Part shown: piece after piece, positions 39,035-48,300 of the stretch | How the letters are laid out: each line of letters starts with the position of its first letter | Position numbering within the stretch: position 1 is the stretch's first letter | Source: Clostridia bacterium | GTDB taxonomy: Bacteria; Bacillota; Clostridia; Christensenellales; CAG-314 | DNA length: 53,185 nucleotides | Direction of reading: 5' to 3' | Assembly (NCBI GenBank): GCA_028698585.1 | Contig: JAQVWG010000003.1 | Coordinates: forward strand, 71,131-124,315 | The notes under the pieces: generated by a model | The model's input: only the letters and a program-made list of their open reading frames with translations | What the model was told of the DNA's origin: nothing | Database searches by the model: none | Program-made: the position numbers and the translations under genes

Positions 39035-39338
39035 AGGTGCCGTATATTGACACCATTTAATTTACATTTTTTTGGCTTATTAAGTACATTTCGCTTGTGC
39101 ACACACATTAAGCCAATATCAACTGATTAAGCATCATATATTCAAAAGCAATTTGAGGTGTCGTGTATCAACGCCTTTTAATTTACATTTTTTGACTTAT
39201 TCAGTACATTTCGCTTGTGCACACACATTAAGCCAATACCAACAGATTAAGCATCATATATTCAAAAGCAATTTGAGGTTCCGTGCATCAACGCCTTTTA
39301 ATTTACATTTTTTGACTTATTCAGTAACATTTCGCCTG
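39035..39338. repeat. 120-bp tandem array downstream of rpe
   Basis: Units start with AGGT at 39035, 39156 and 39276 (121 and 120 bp; the third is partial, about 63 nt). They share TTAATTTACATTTTTT and a CACACACATTAAGCC block. A 67-codon frame over this array is only a repeat artefact. The rest of 39339-39600 shows nothing recognisable. Confidence 0.93.
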
Positions 39339-39603
39339 CTAAGACATATAATATGAGTAATGATTAAGTAGAGGAGTATATTATTGAGAATACTATGTTT
39401 CAACCCACCGAGATTTCTTAAGCCATTATTGAGACTAATTTTTCGCAGACTTATCTGCAAGTAATGCCGTACTAGACTGCAGACAACTGCTTTATCTGTC
39501 CAAGTAAGCGCAAGCATATCACGTGTTATATTTACTGTAGCCAATATATGTAGCACTATTGTATTTGACATTAATATGCCATTGTCAACGTTCTCGCTTA
39601 ACC

Positions 39604-39629
39604 AAAAATGAGTCCGTATGGACTCATTT
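39604..39629 (-). terminator. Terminator of the PAP2 gene
   Basis: Stem AAATGAGTCC / GGACTCATTT (10 bp, 4-nt loop) followed on the minus strand by a T run; it also has short T after the plus-strand arm, so it could work both ways. Confidence 0.8.
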
Positions 39630-39697
39630 ATTGTATAACTAGATTATTCTATGACATTAACTGTTTTCTAATAAACAACCTGATAAATTGATAGCAT

Positions 39698-40804
39698 TTA
39701 CTCTTTGGTGACAGGTTGAGATTGTTGGCTGTTGCCGTCTGTATTTCCCTCCAGAGCACTGTATTGACCAAGATAGTTGGACTTGACATGCTCAATGGAC
39801 GGTCTTAGGTAGGTGGGTGGGGTAACCCCTGGTTTAATCCATTTCCACTTAAGGAACAGCTTATCGCCTAATCTGAACAGCATTGGGTACACTCCTATCA
39901 CTAAGAAAATAATTATGGCGTATCTTACCGTTCGGAAAGCAAACTGACCTGCCGTAGCGCTCTCAAGGAACTCAGCAGGTGCAGGCAGTTTAATCAATTC
40001 ATTTAGTCCAAGATAAATAGCGCCACCCAGTATTAAACGAATGATTACTCTCCACCATATTCTAGTGTTCTTGAACTTAACTACTCTTTCCTCGAAGAAC
40101 ACTCCTGCTGTAAACCCAACAGCCATACCGTAACTGGTAAAGTAGTCATTGCTCTTACAGTAGAACATACCTACAGCGCCTATTACCAGCATGCCTATAT
40201 ATATCCAGTACTTATTCTTAATTATTGTGCGTAGTGAACTTATCAAGAGAATGGTAGCTATTCCTAGAGCCCACCCCGCTATAACGTCTGTTGGATAGTG
40301 TACACCTAGCCACACACGAGAGAGTCCTACTAGGAATGGTATTACAACTGCTAATACCACTAACCAAGCGTGCTTGCGATTATTCCTATAGAATGCAATA
40401 GAGGGATACATAGTGGATGCGCCTGACGAGTGTCCACTGGGGAAAGAGTATCCTTGTTTAACTATATCCATTTCACTTGCGCTAGAGTCAATCAATTTAA
40501 GACATCTAATTCGTTCAGGATTATCCATATACGGACGTCTACGCAGGGCGATGTTCTTAGATAACGGATTAAGAATATTGACAGTCATTAGGTTGAATCC
40601 TATGTATTCGCCCATTTCCTTGTCGATACCCCAGTACAGTACACCCAGAATACCGACGATGATTAACTCCTCGCCGAACATTGATATAATCTGCATAATA
40701 GTTACTATTATGCTACCACTTACTTGCTGAAGCCAAGCAATCAAGTCAACTTCCCAGTTGAAATAGAATGTTTTGCCCTCAAACAGTGCTAACAGTAATT
40801 CCAT
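39698..40804 (-). CDS. PAP2-type membrane phosphatase
   Basis: Integral membrane acid phosphatase of the PAP2 superfamily, likely acting on lipid pyrophosphates or phosphatidates. The three catalytic motifs are complete: KX6RP (K83 to P91), PSGH (122-125) and SRX5HX3D (S162 to D173). About seven hydrophobic segments; the length of 368 is longer than the compact PgpB type, because of a C-terminal membrane region and a hydrophilic tail. I took ATG 40804, whose GAGGTG site lies 6-8 nt upstream; an ATG 5 codons earlier overlaps that site. The exact substrate is unknown; undecaprenyl pyrophosphate is one possibility. Confidence 0.88.
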   Translation of the reverse strand: MELLLALFEGKTFYFNWEVDLIAWLQQVSGSIIVTIMQIISMFGEELIIVGILGVLYWGIDKEMGEYIGFNLMTVNILNPLSKNIALRRRPYMDNPERIRCLKLIDSSASEMDIVKQGYSFPSGHSSGASTMYPSIAFYRNNRKHAWLVVLAVVIPFLVGLSRVWLGVHYPTDVIAGWALGIATILLISSLRTIIKNKYWIYIGMLVIGAVGMFYCKSNDYFTSYGMAVGFTAGVFFEERVVKFKNTRIWWRVIIRLILGGAIYLGLNELIKLPAPAEFLESATAGQFAFRTVRYAIIIFLVIGVYPMLFRLGDKLFLKWKWIKPGVTPPTYLRPSIEHVKSNYLGQYSALEGNTDGNSQQSQPVTKE

Positions 40805-40828
40805 GTTACACCTCTTCATTAGTTATGA

Positions 40829-40842
40829 GCGACATCTGTCGC
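40829..40842. promoter_or_regulatory. Inverted repeat in the PAP2 gene leader
   Basis: GCGACA-TC-TGTCGC, two perfect 6-bp arms, between the promoter and the start codon of the minus-strand gene. Candidate operator. Confidence 0.4.
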
Positions 40843-40855
40843 ATTAAGTAGCGTC

Positions 40856-40884
40856 AGTATATCAAATATTATGACATTATGCAA
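40856..40884 (-). promoter_or_regulatory. Promoter of the PAP2 gene
   Basis: On the minus strand -35 TTGCAT (40879-40884), 17-nt spacer, extended -10 TGATATACT with TATACT (40856-40861, 5 of 6). Confidence 0.7.
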
Positions 40885-41257
40885 CCGTTTTGCCATTTTT
40901 TGCCTTTATGATGGTAAAAGCATACGTTTGTACTGGCTTATGTTAGATTGTAGCAGTATGTAAATGGGATTTCTATAGATTCGCTGTCTGTTCAGAAAAT
41001 CAATCGCTGTTGGTGTTGAATATATGATATATAAATTAGGAGTGAGTATCAAGTCAAATACTGGTTAATGAGTGTGCATTTATAATATGTGTGTACTTTA
41101 ATTACGGACATATCCGTTATTAATCTATCGGCATGCTCTCGCAATTAACGATAACAAAAAACCCTCTCTGAATAGTTGTATTGATAATATGTGCGTACCT
41201 TAATTACGGACATATCCGTTGTTAATCTATCGGCATGCTCTCGCAATTAACGATAAC
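40885..41257. other. Non-coding region downstream of rpmB
   Basis: No gene is visible. From 41084 it is the direct repeat listed separately; 40885-41083 shows nothing recognisable. Confidence 0.4.
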
Positions 41258-41272
41258 AAAAAACCCTCTCTG
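41084..41272. repeat. 102-bp duplication that includes the rpmB terminator arm
   Basis: Copies at 41084-41170 and 41186-41272, offset 102 bp and nearly identical. Each carries an ACGGA-CATA-TCCGT hairpin and ends in A6-CCCTCTCTG, the distal arm of the rpmB terminator; only the copy next to rpmB has the matching AGGGTTT arm. Confidence 0.92.
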
Positions 41273-41291
41273 CGTATAGCAAAAAGGGTTT
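41258..41291 (-). terminator. Terminator of rpmB
   Basis: On the minus strand the stem AAACCCT / AGGGTTT (7 bp, loop 17 nt) is followed by a T run (A on the plus strand at 41258-41263). It lies 20 nt past the rpmB stop. Confidence 0.7.
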
Positions 41292-41311
41292 AATAATTAA
41301 TCAATGTATAA

Positions 41312-41503
41312 TTATTCACCTTGATTCTTGTCTAGGGTGCGAAGACAACGAGTGCATACATACTCATTGGTCTCTTTACCATTGACTTCTAATTTGACCT
41401 TCTGTAGATTTGCGTTATAGGTGCGTGGAGTCTTGCGATTAGAGTGAGATACTAGATTGCCACTCATCTTGCTCTTGCCACATAGTGCGCATACTTTTGC
41501 CAT
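41312..41503 (-). CDS. rpmB: 50S ribosomal protein L28
   Basis: Large-subunit protein with a zinc ribbon: CALC (C5, C8) and CTRC (C50, C53), the zinc-binding form of L28. 63 residues, normal. ATG 41503 is preferred because GGGAGGT is 9 nt upstream; a GTG 3 codons earlier touches that site. Divergent from asp23-fakA, the conserved Firmicutes arrangement. Confidence 0.96.
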   Translation of the reverse strand: MAKVCALCGKSKMSGNLVSHSNRKTPRTYNANLQKVKLEVNGKETNEYVCTRCLRTLDKNQGE

Positions 41504-41560
41504 ATTTGCCACACCTCCCGTGTTAATGTTATAATCTCTGCGTGCGAAATTACCTTGAAC

Positions 41561-41589
41561 ATAATAACATCACTGCACTGTTTTGGCAA
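41561..41589 (-). promoter_or_regulatory. Promoter of rpmB
   Basis: On the minus strand -35 TTGCCA (41584-41589), 17-nt spacer, -10 TATTAT (41561-41566, 5 of 6). Confidence 0.7.
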
Positions 41590-41713
41590 CTAAATTAAGG
41601 CAAAATTATATATATTTTGAGACAATTTTGTTCTAAAACATATTTATTCGCTTGTAATTATTTATATATTAGTGTAATATATCTTTATCTCGATTAAGGA
41701 GACGCATTTTCCT

Positions 41714-42064
41714 ATGTCGCTTCGCACCCATAACTTCTATGGAGCCATTACAATAACAGATGATGTAGTCGCGTCACTCGCAGGCCATCTTGCCCAAGAG
41801 TGCTATGGCGTTGTTGATATGATACCTAGCAAGTTTTCCTCCTCCATTGCAGACGTTTTTAGGGCACGCAACAAGAGTAAGGGTGTGAGAGTGGTGACCA
41901 AGGGCGACAGAATATTCGTGGAGTTATTCGTTATATTCAGGTATGGTGTGTCTATCAGTGCTGTTGCAGACTCTCTCAAGAGCACTGTTAAATACGGGCT
42001 GGAAAAATTTACAGGTATGATTGTGGACACTATTGACATACATGTAGTAGGCATCAAGTTATAG
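41714..42064 (+). CDS. Asp23/Gls24 family protein
   Basis: A 116-residue member of the alkaline-shock / Gls24 family. The pattern includes an opening GAITITDDVVASLAG, a basic middle (RARNKSKGVRV) and VELFVIFRYGVSISAVADSLKSTV. In the single-gene form next to fakA (YloU type) its role is unclear, with a link to envelope stress or lipid metabolism. AAGGAG precedes ATG 41714. fakA follows 51 nt later, so the two are probably co-transcribed. Confidence 0.92.
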   Translation: MSLRTHNFYGAITITDDVVASLAGHLAQECYGVVDMIPSKFSSSIADVFRARNKSKGVRVVTKGDRIFVELFVIFRYGVSISAVADSLKSTVKYGLEKFTGMIVDTIDIHVVGIKL

Positions 42065-42115
42065 ACTGCTACTTACATATATGTGAAGTGTCCTCAATCT
42101 ATTATAGGGGTTATA

Positions 42116-43789
42116 ATGACAGCTGCTCGCAGTAATGCTAATAAACTAATTAGCGCTATGGTTATGAGACGTATGCTCATAGCCGGTGGTAAGAACATAG
42201 AAGTGAACCGTGCCCAGATTGACGCACTTAACGTTTTCCCTGTTCCTGATGGTGATACGGGTATCAATATGTCCTTGACCATGAACTCGGTTATCGCAGG
42301 GCTCAACGCAGACAACTCCACCAAGATGGACATTCTCGCCGACATAGTCAGCAAGTGTGCGCTTAAGGGTGCGAGGGGAAACAGTGGTGTTATACTGTCG
42401 CAGATACTTAAGGGATTTTCCATTGTAATAGCAGATAAGGAAGACATAGACACTCGCACGTTCGCTCAGGCACTCAAGAATGGCACAGAGTTGGCGTATT
42501 CTGCCGTATCTAAACCTAAGGAAGGCACCATGCTGACAGTTGTTAGAGTGGTTAGCGATAAGGCGCTAGATATATGTCGCTACGTAGGTGATTTTGAAGA
42601 CTTTTTAGTTAAACTTATACAGTGTGGAGAGGACATATTAGCACAGACGCCGGATATGTTGGATGTGCTTAAGAAGGCTGGCGTTGTTGACTCTGGTGGA
42701 TATGGACTTGTAACGCTGTTCAAGGGCATGTTGGCAGGATTCAAGAACGAAGAGAAAGATGGTGCAGAGAGCGGCGCTACTCAACAGAACACGATGATTG
42801 TTGAGAGCAAGGGGTTCGACGATGGAGTATTCATCGACTATCACTCGCTGGACGATATCGAGTTTGCATATTGCACCGAGTTTTTCGTAATCAATCTATA
42901 CAAGAAGACCACATTGACCAACATCGACCAGATGAGGGAGTACTTCTGTCAGATAGGCGACTCAGTTGTCGTAGTCGGCGACCTCGATATGGTCAAAGTT
43001 CACGTTCACTCTAACTCACCGGGACTTGTATTAACACATGCGCTTAAATTAGGCGAGATAGATAGAGTCAAGATAGAGAATATGTTGAAGCAGAATCGCA
43101 TCCTCAAGGCCAAATTAGAGGCAGAACGCAAGAATGTGGGGGTATTGTCCGTATGCTCAGGTGAAGGATTCAACAGCATTTTCAAGGACCTATTAGTAGA
43201 CCAAGTGCTGTCCGGCGGACAGACAATGAATCCTAGCGCTGAGGATATCGCCAACGCAATCAAGAAGATAAACGCATCCAACGTAATAGTTCTTCCTAAT
43301 AACAAGAATATCATTCTTGCAGCAGAGCAGAGTAGAGCACTCATTGAGAATAAGGACATATACGTCATCAACACCAAGGACATACCTATGGGAATCGCCG
43401 CTATGCTCGCATACAACGCAGAGTTGCCATTGCCTGAGATACTGGCAGAAATGAACACGGCTATTAAGGATTATCGCTCGGGTAGTGTAACCTATGCCGT
43501 ACGCAACAGCAGTGTTGATACCCTTAAACTTAAACAAGGGGATAAGATAGGTATCGACCGTAATAAGATTGTCTGTAAGGGCACCAAAGTCAATGAGGTT
43601 GCCATGGATTTAATCGATAGACTGATTCGCTCTGATGATGAGATTGTTACACTATACTATGGTGCAGATGTTACAGAGACAGAGGCTACCGAGTTGCAAC
43701 AGACATTACAGGATAAATATCCCGACTGTGAGATATGTATGTTCTACGGTGGTCAACCACTGTACTATTATCTATTCTCTATAGAATAG
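42116..43789 (+). CDS. fakA: Fatty acid kinase catalytic subunit FakA (DAK2 protein)
   Basis: Phosphorylates fatty acids carried by FakB, feeding them to phospholipid synthesis. The N-terminal DAK2/DhaL domain has the nucleotide-binding signature PDGDTG (44-49) and GARGNSGVILSQIL; the middle and C-terminal DegV-like FakB-binding domains follow (GEGFNSIFKDLL, FYGGQPLYYYLFSIE). 557 residues, normal for YloV/FakA. I chose ATG 42116, which has an AGGGG site; a frame from 42083 would add 11 residues. No FakB is seen here. recG, the usual next gene, is absent. Confidence 0.93.
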   Translation: MTAARSNANKLISAMVMRRMLIAGGKNIEVNRAQIDALNVFPVPDGDTGINMSLTMNSVIAGLNADNSTKMDILADIVSKCALKGARGNSGVILSQILKGFSIVIADKEDIDTRTFAQALKNGTELAYSAVSKPKEGTMLTVVRVVSDKALDICRYVGDFEDFLVKLIQCGEDILAQTPDMLDVLKKAGVVDSGGYGLVTLFKGMLAGFKNEEKDGAESGATQQNTMIVESKGFDDGVFIDYHSLDDIEFAYCTEFFVINLYKKTTLTNIDQMREYFCQIGDSVVVVGDLDMVKVHVHSNSPGLVLTHALKLGEIDRVKIENMLKQNRILKAKLEAERKNVGVLSVCSGEGFNSIFKDLLVDQVLSGGQTMNPSAEDIANAIKKINASNVIVLPNNKNIILAAEQSRALIENKDIYVINTKDIPMGIAAMLAYNAELPLPEILAEMNTAIKDYRSGSVTYAVRNSSVDTLKLKQGDKIGIDRNKIVCKGTKVNEVAMDLIDRLIRSDDEIVTLYYGADVTETEATELQQTLQDKYPDCEICMFYGGQPLYYYLFSIE

Positions 43790-43891
43790 CATATTGTGGC
43801 AACACCTATTACATATAATAGTGGTTTACACACGTCTAATGATAGCTATGCATTAACCTAGGACACATAGATAACATATATACGCTAGCAT

Positions 43892-43917
43892 ACTGCACTA
43901 AATGTGCAGTTTTTTTT
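43892..43917 (+). terminator. Terminator after fakA
   Basis: Perfect 7-bp stem ACTGCAC / GTGCAGT with a 5-nt loop and eight T. Confidence 0.9.
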
Positions 43918-44021
43918 GTGATTATATTACTCAGTCAGCGCATATAGTAATCTCCTCATTCGGTCACTGTGCCAGAAGTTGCTAATATTAGACAATCAAT
44001 TACTTAATAGTACAGTACTGT

Positions 44022-44890
44022 CGTTATGCATTGACTGAGCGACTGCGTGTAAATGTTCCACTTAGTCCTAGCATTAACGACATATAGCGTAATAACAACT
44101 GTAATTATTCTTAGATGTACAAACGACCCGTTATCACTTGATCGTAAGCAATAGATATAAGTTTAGCGATTAAAAGTAGTGCCGTTATGCATTGACTGAG
44201 CGACTGCGTGTAAATGTTCACACTTAGTCCTAGCATTAACGACATATAGCGTAATAACAACAAGCAATTATTCTTAGATGTACAAACGACCCGTTATCAC
44301 TTGATCGTAAGCAATAGATATAAGTTTAGCGATTAAAAGTAGTGCCGTTATGCCTTAATTGAGCGACTGCGTGTAAATGTTCACACTTAGTCCTAGCATT
44401 AACGACATATAGCGTAATAACAACTGTAATTATTCTTAGATGTACAAACGACCCGTTATCACTTGACCGTAAGCAATAGATGTAAGTTTAGCGATTAACA
44501 GTAGTGCTGTTATGCCTTAATTGAGCGACTAAGGGCAAATATTCAAACTTAGTCCTAGCATTAACGACATATAGCGTAATAACAACATGCAATTATTCTT
44601 AGATGTACATACGACCCGTTATCACTTGATCGTAAGCAATAGATATAAGTTTAGCGATTAACAGTAGTGCCGTTATGCATTGACTGAGCGACTGCGTGTA
44701 AATGTTCACACTTAGTCCTAGCATTAACGACATATAGCGTAATAACAACTGTAATTATTCTTAGATGTACAAACGACCCGTTATCACTTGACCGTAAGCA
44801 ATAGATATAAGTTTAGCGATTAACAGTAGTGCCGTTATGCCTTAATTGAGCGACTAAGGGCAAATATTCAAACTTAATCCTAGCAATAAC
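44022..44890. repeat. 162-bp tandem array, five units plus a partial sixth
   Basis: Units start at CGTTATGC (or TGTTATGC) at 44022, 44183, 44346, 44508, 44671 and 44833; periods are 161-163 bp. The sixth is about 58 nt. Two sequence types alternate in part: one has GACTGCGTGT and the other GACTAAGGGC near unit position 20, and CAACTG alternates with CAACAAGC/CAACATGC. In both types this region can pair with CTTAGTC about 20 nt on, so each unit keeps a hairpin (GACT...AGTC). No open frame spans the array. Confidence 0.95.
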
Positions 44891-45340
44891 GGTTGAATTG
44901 CGTAATTAACGCATATTTATCAACTCAATAGATTACTTCCTTACTAGAATAGCGTTGTTCATTCTATGGAGTAACCACATAATAACATCCTCAAGCGTAC
45001 ACGTTGATGTCCACGCCAGTCATATTCCTAGGTGCTGTTTAATTGTATCATGTTGCAACACAATTCATATGTTGTCGTATTATGTAAGTTGCTTACATTT
45101 TTCACTAAACTTTCACAAATGTTGTTGTATATATCACACAACTAACACAATGAGCCTTTATAATTAACACATCGCAATAGCCTGGGAGAACAAGGTGCCC
45201 AAAATGAGTATATGAATGATAGGATACTCTTATTTTATATTGTGATTATCTCTTCTCGCACCAATTGCTGCTTACACAATTAGGTCAAGTAGTGGTAATT
45301 GAGTGTTGAATTAAAAAATGATTATTAAGGAGAAAAGAAA
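44891..45340. other. Leader region of the giant surface-protein gene
   Basis: No gene. A 70-codon TTG-initiated frame at 44955-45167 is cysteine-rich and not convincing. Direct promoter motifs are ambiguous. AAGGAG at about 45327-45332 is the ribosome site of the next gene. Confidence 0.4.
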
Positions 45341-48300
45341 ATGCAGAGTAGTAATTCAACTAACAAACTGATTTCGATAATGATTGCGTTTATCTTAATC
45401 ATTGGAGTGGTATTCGCTATGGGCGGATTCGCTGAAGAAGCGCCCACTGCATACGCAGCCAGTGGTAATTGGCTTAATTATAAGGCTGCTGCCTTTGCTG
45501 GTGGCACAGGTACTGCAGAGGATCCGTATCTGATTTCTACACCTGAACAGATGGCCAAGCTGGCTTATGATGTAAGAAACGATGTATCCGCTTACGTCGA
45601 TAAGCATTTTAGGTTAACAAACAATATCGACTTATCTGCACGCTATTGGCAACCAATAGGGTTTACCGATTCTTCGGATGTAGACCACTATTTCAGAGGT
45701 CACTTTGATGGCGCAGGATTCGATATCATTGGTTTAATTCTTAGTTATAGTTACACAAGCAACAGCGATGGCAGTAACAATGTGTGGAACGGACTATTTG
45801 GTCGTATATATGGTCCTAGTTACGCCAATCGCTCGCAGATAGGTAACTTCAACCTAGTTTCGCCAGTTATGTCTATGGCGAGTTGGGGAAGAAATAGCGA
45901 CGGTTGGTTCAACGCACCTTGCGACTCAGGATTAGTCGTGGGCTATTCATGCTACGCTGATTATGAGAATATTACCATAACTAATGCCAATCAAGAAGCA
46001 TGTTGGTGGGATGGTGGATTCGGTGGAGAAGTTTTTTACTCCAGTTTTAACAACATCGTAATAGATAGTTTAACTGCAACAATCTGCGATTGGGTATATG
46101 GCGGAATGGTGGCAGCTGCAAATGAGTGTACATTTACTGACTGCCACTTGATTAATGCTGACATCACCAGTGAACAGACCACTTGGGAATCACGTTTGGG
46201 TGGCTTGATTGGATGTATGAACGACGGAGTAGTGGTAGACGGTTGTTCGTTCAATGGTATAATTACAGCAGGTCATAATAACGTCGGCGGTGTTGTCGGT
46301 TTTGCCGGCGATGTACTATCAACATGCGAGATTAAGAACACGGTAATACAGGGTAGTATATCTGGTAACACCTATGTAGGTGGTATATTCGGAGGTATGC
46401 CAAATGCGGCAACTTCGCTCATATTCGAGAACTGCGTCAACTTGGCTTCAGTTACAGCATCTGGTTCTACTGCAGGCGGTATTGTAGCTCAGGTTAATGG
46501 TGCAGTTACCCTCAAGCAATGCGCTAATGCAGGTGATATTAGTGCACCTGCAGCGGTTGGCGAGTTATTTGGTTCAGGCAGTCCAACATACACAATGGGT
46601 GACGCTTTCCCGTCTATCGTATCCATGAGTCAAGGAACGGCTGACGATATCCTTAAGTTTAATCTAGGTGGCAAGATGATTAAGGGAACGCTTGAGATAG
46701 GTCTAGATAGTTCGTTCAGTATGACATTCGCTACTGTCCCAGAACTAGAAATATACCTAGACGATGTACTGCTGGTAGCTGGTGTGGATTATACTATTGC
46801 TGACAATACACTAACATTTCCAACAATGCCGACAAGCGGTGTACATAAGTATGTACTGGTATCCGGCGTATCTGATACGGAGACTTACTCTCGTTCTTCA
46901 TTAGTTATTACTGCTGCACAGTTTGCAGAAATGCCTACATGTACATTCTTTAATGATAACGGTAGCACAGTTGTACTCAACTCCAATAATAAGTACACTG
47001 TTACCAATTATAATACCAACGATTATACGACCAAAGAGTATGGTCTAACGGTCGGCACTCCATCAAGTAATGTGGAGTTGACAGTGGCACTTAATAATAG
47101 TACAAGCAGTGCAGATGAATATTATAATGCAATTAGTGGCAAGTACGAGTTTATCAATCTACCCAAGGCTAATGCTGTCGTTACTATTACAGCGCACGAC
47201 ACAGCTGACGCCAATAAGGTAGACAAGACATTATCATTTAACCTCGTTTATAGTCCATTCTCCTCCGGTTTAGGAACAAGAGATAACCCATATATTATTA
47301 CACGTGCTGAACAGTTCACATACATTAAGGGCGATACGCACTATGCTATGGGGTCTGATATTGACTTCTCTGGCGCTGAGTATATACCTGCAACTAGTGC
47401 AATAGGTAGATTCACTTTTGATGGTAATAACTATACTATAAGCAATTTTGGTTTTGCATCCACCATAGGAACCATACCTAACGGATTAGGTTTATTTGGC
47501 ACCGTATATGGTGTCGGTTGTGAGATAAGGAACATCAATTTTGAGTCTGTCAATATCGTTTTCGACGGCATTACCTCAACTAACGCAGCTGTATTAGTTG
47601 GATATATGTCAGAAAATGATGCTGATGATGGTACGCTACTGATAGAGAACGTTAATATTCTCGACGGCTCTATGCTGTCCAAGAACTGCACTCTATCAAC
47701 TATGGGTAGTTTAATCGGTTCTGTTAATGGCACTACTGTTAATGTCGTAGATTGTTCAGTTAATCTAGACATCGACACTAACAGTTATTATGTTGGTGGT
47801 ATGATAGGTAACATATCATATTTGACACCACATTACGATTATCTCAAAGAAGCGACATTCAATAACTGCGTATATAACGGAACTATCAAGTGTGGCAGTA
47901 GCGCAACATACGTAGCAGGATATATCGGCAAGAACGAAGACGCCTCGGCAACGTTTGTCGATTGTACAACTAATGGTTACATTGAGTCGTACAGTTTAGC
48001 ATCAGGATTCGTATGTGGCTCAACTAACGCAATAAATACGTTTACTAACTGTATCAATTTCGCAGATATCGCTATCAATAGTGCATCTACATATGGCTAC
48101 GGCGTATATGCATTCACCGCGGCAACCAACAAGACTATTGATATTGATAACTGCTTCAACTATGGCAGATTGATGTCTAATGGAACACGCGCTGCATTAG
48201 ATATTAATGGTGCTGTCTATTTGAGAGAAAATCAAATTACCATACCAGTCGCCAGTGTAGGCGATATTGATGGAAGTATCACAAACTATGAGGACGATAA

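Noticed and set aside
39153-39356. 67-codon plus-strand frame after rpe
   Set aside because: It lies entirely in the 120-bp tandem array and its translation repeats itself (the same TPFNLHFLTYS block twice); no ribosome site.
44022-44890. Replication origin with iterons
   Set aside because: No dnaA, dnaN or rep gene and no run of DnaA boxes nearby; units are too long for iterons.
44955-45167. 70-codon TTG-start frame before the giant gene
   Set aside because: Cys/His/Ser-rich translation without a ribosome site or family resemblance; looks like chance.
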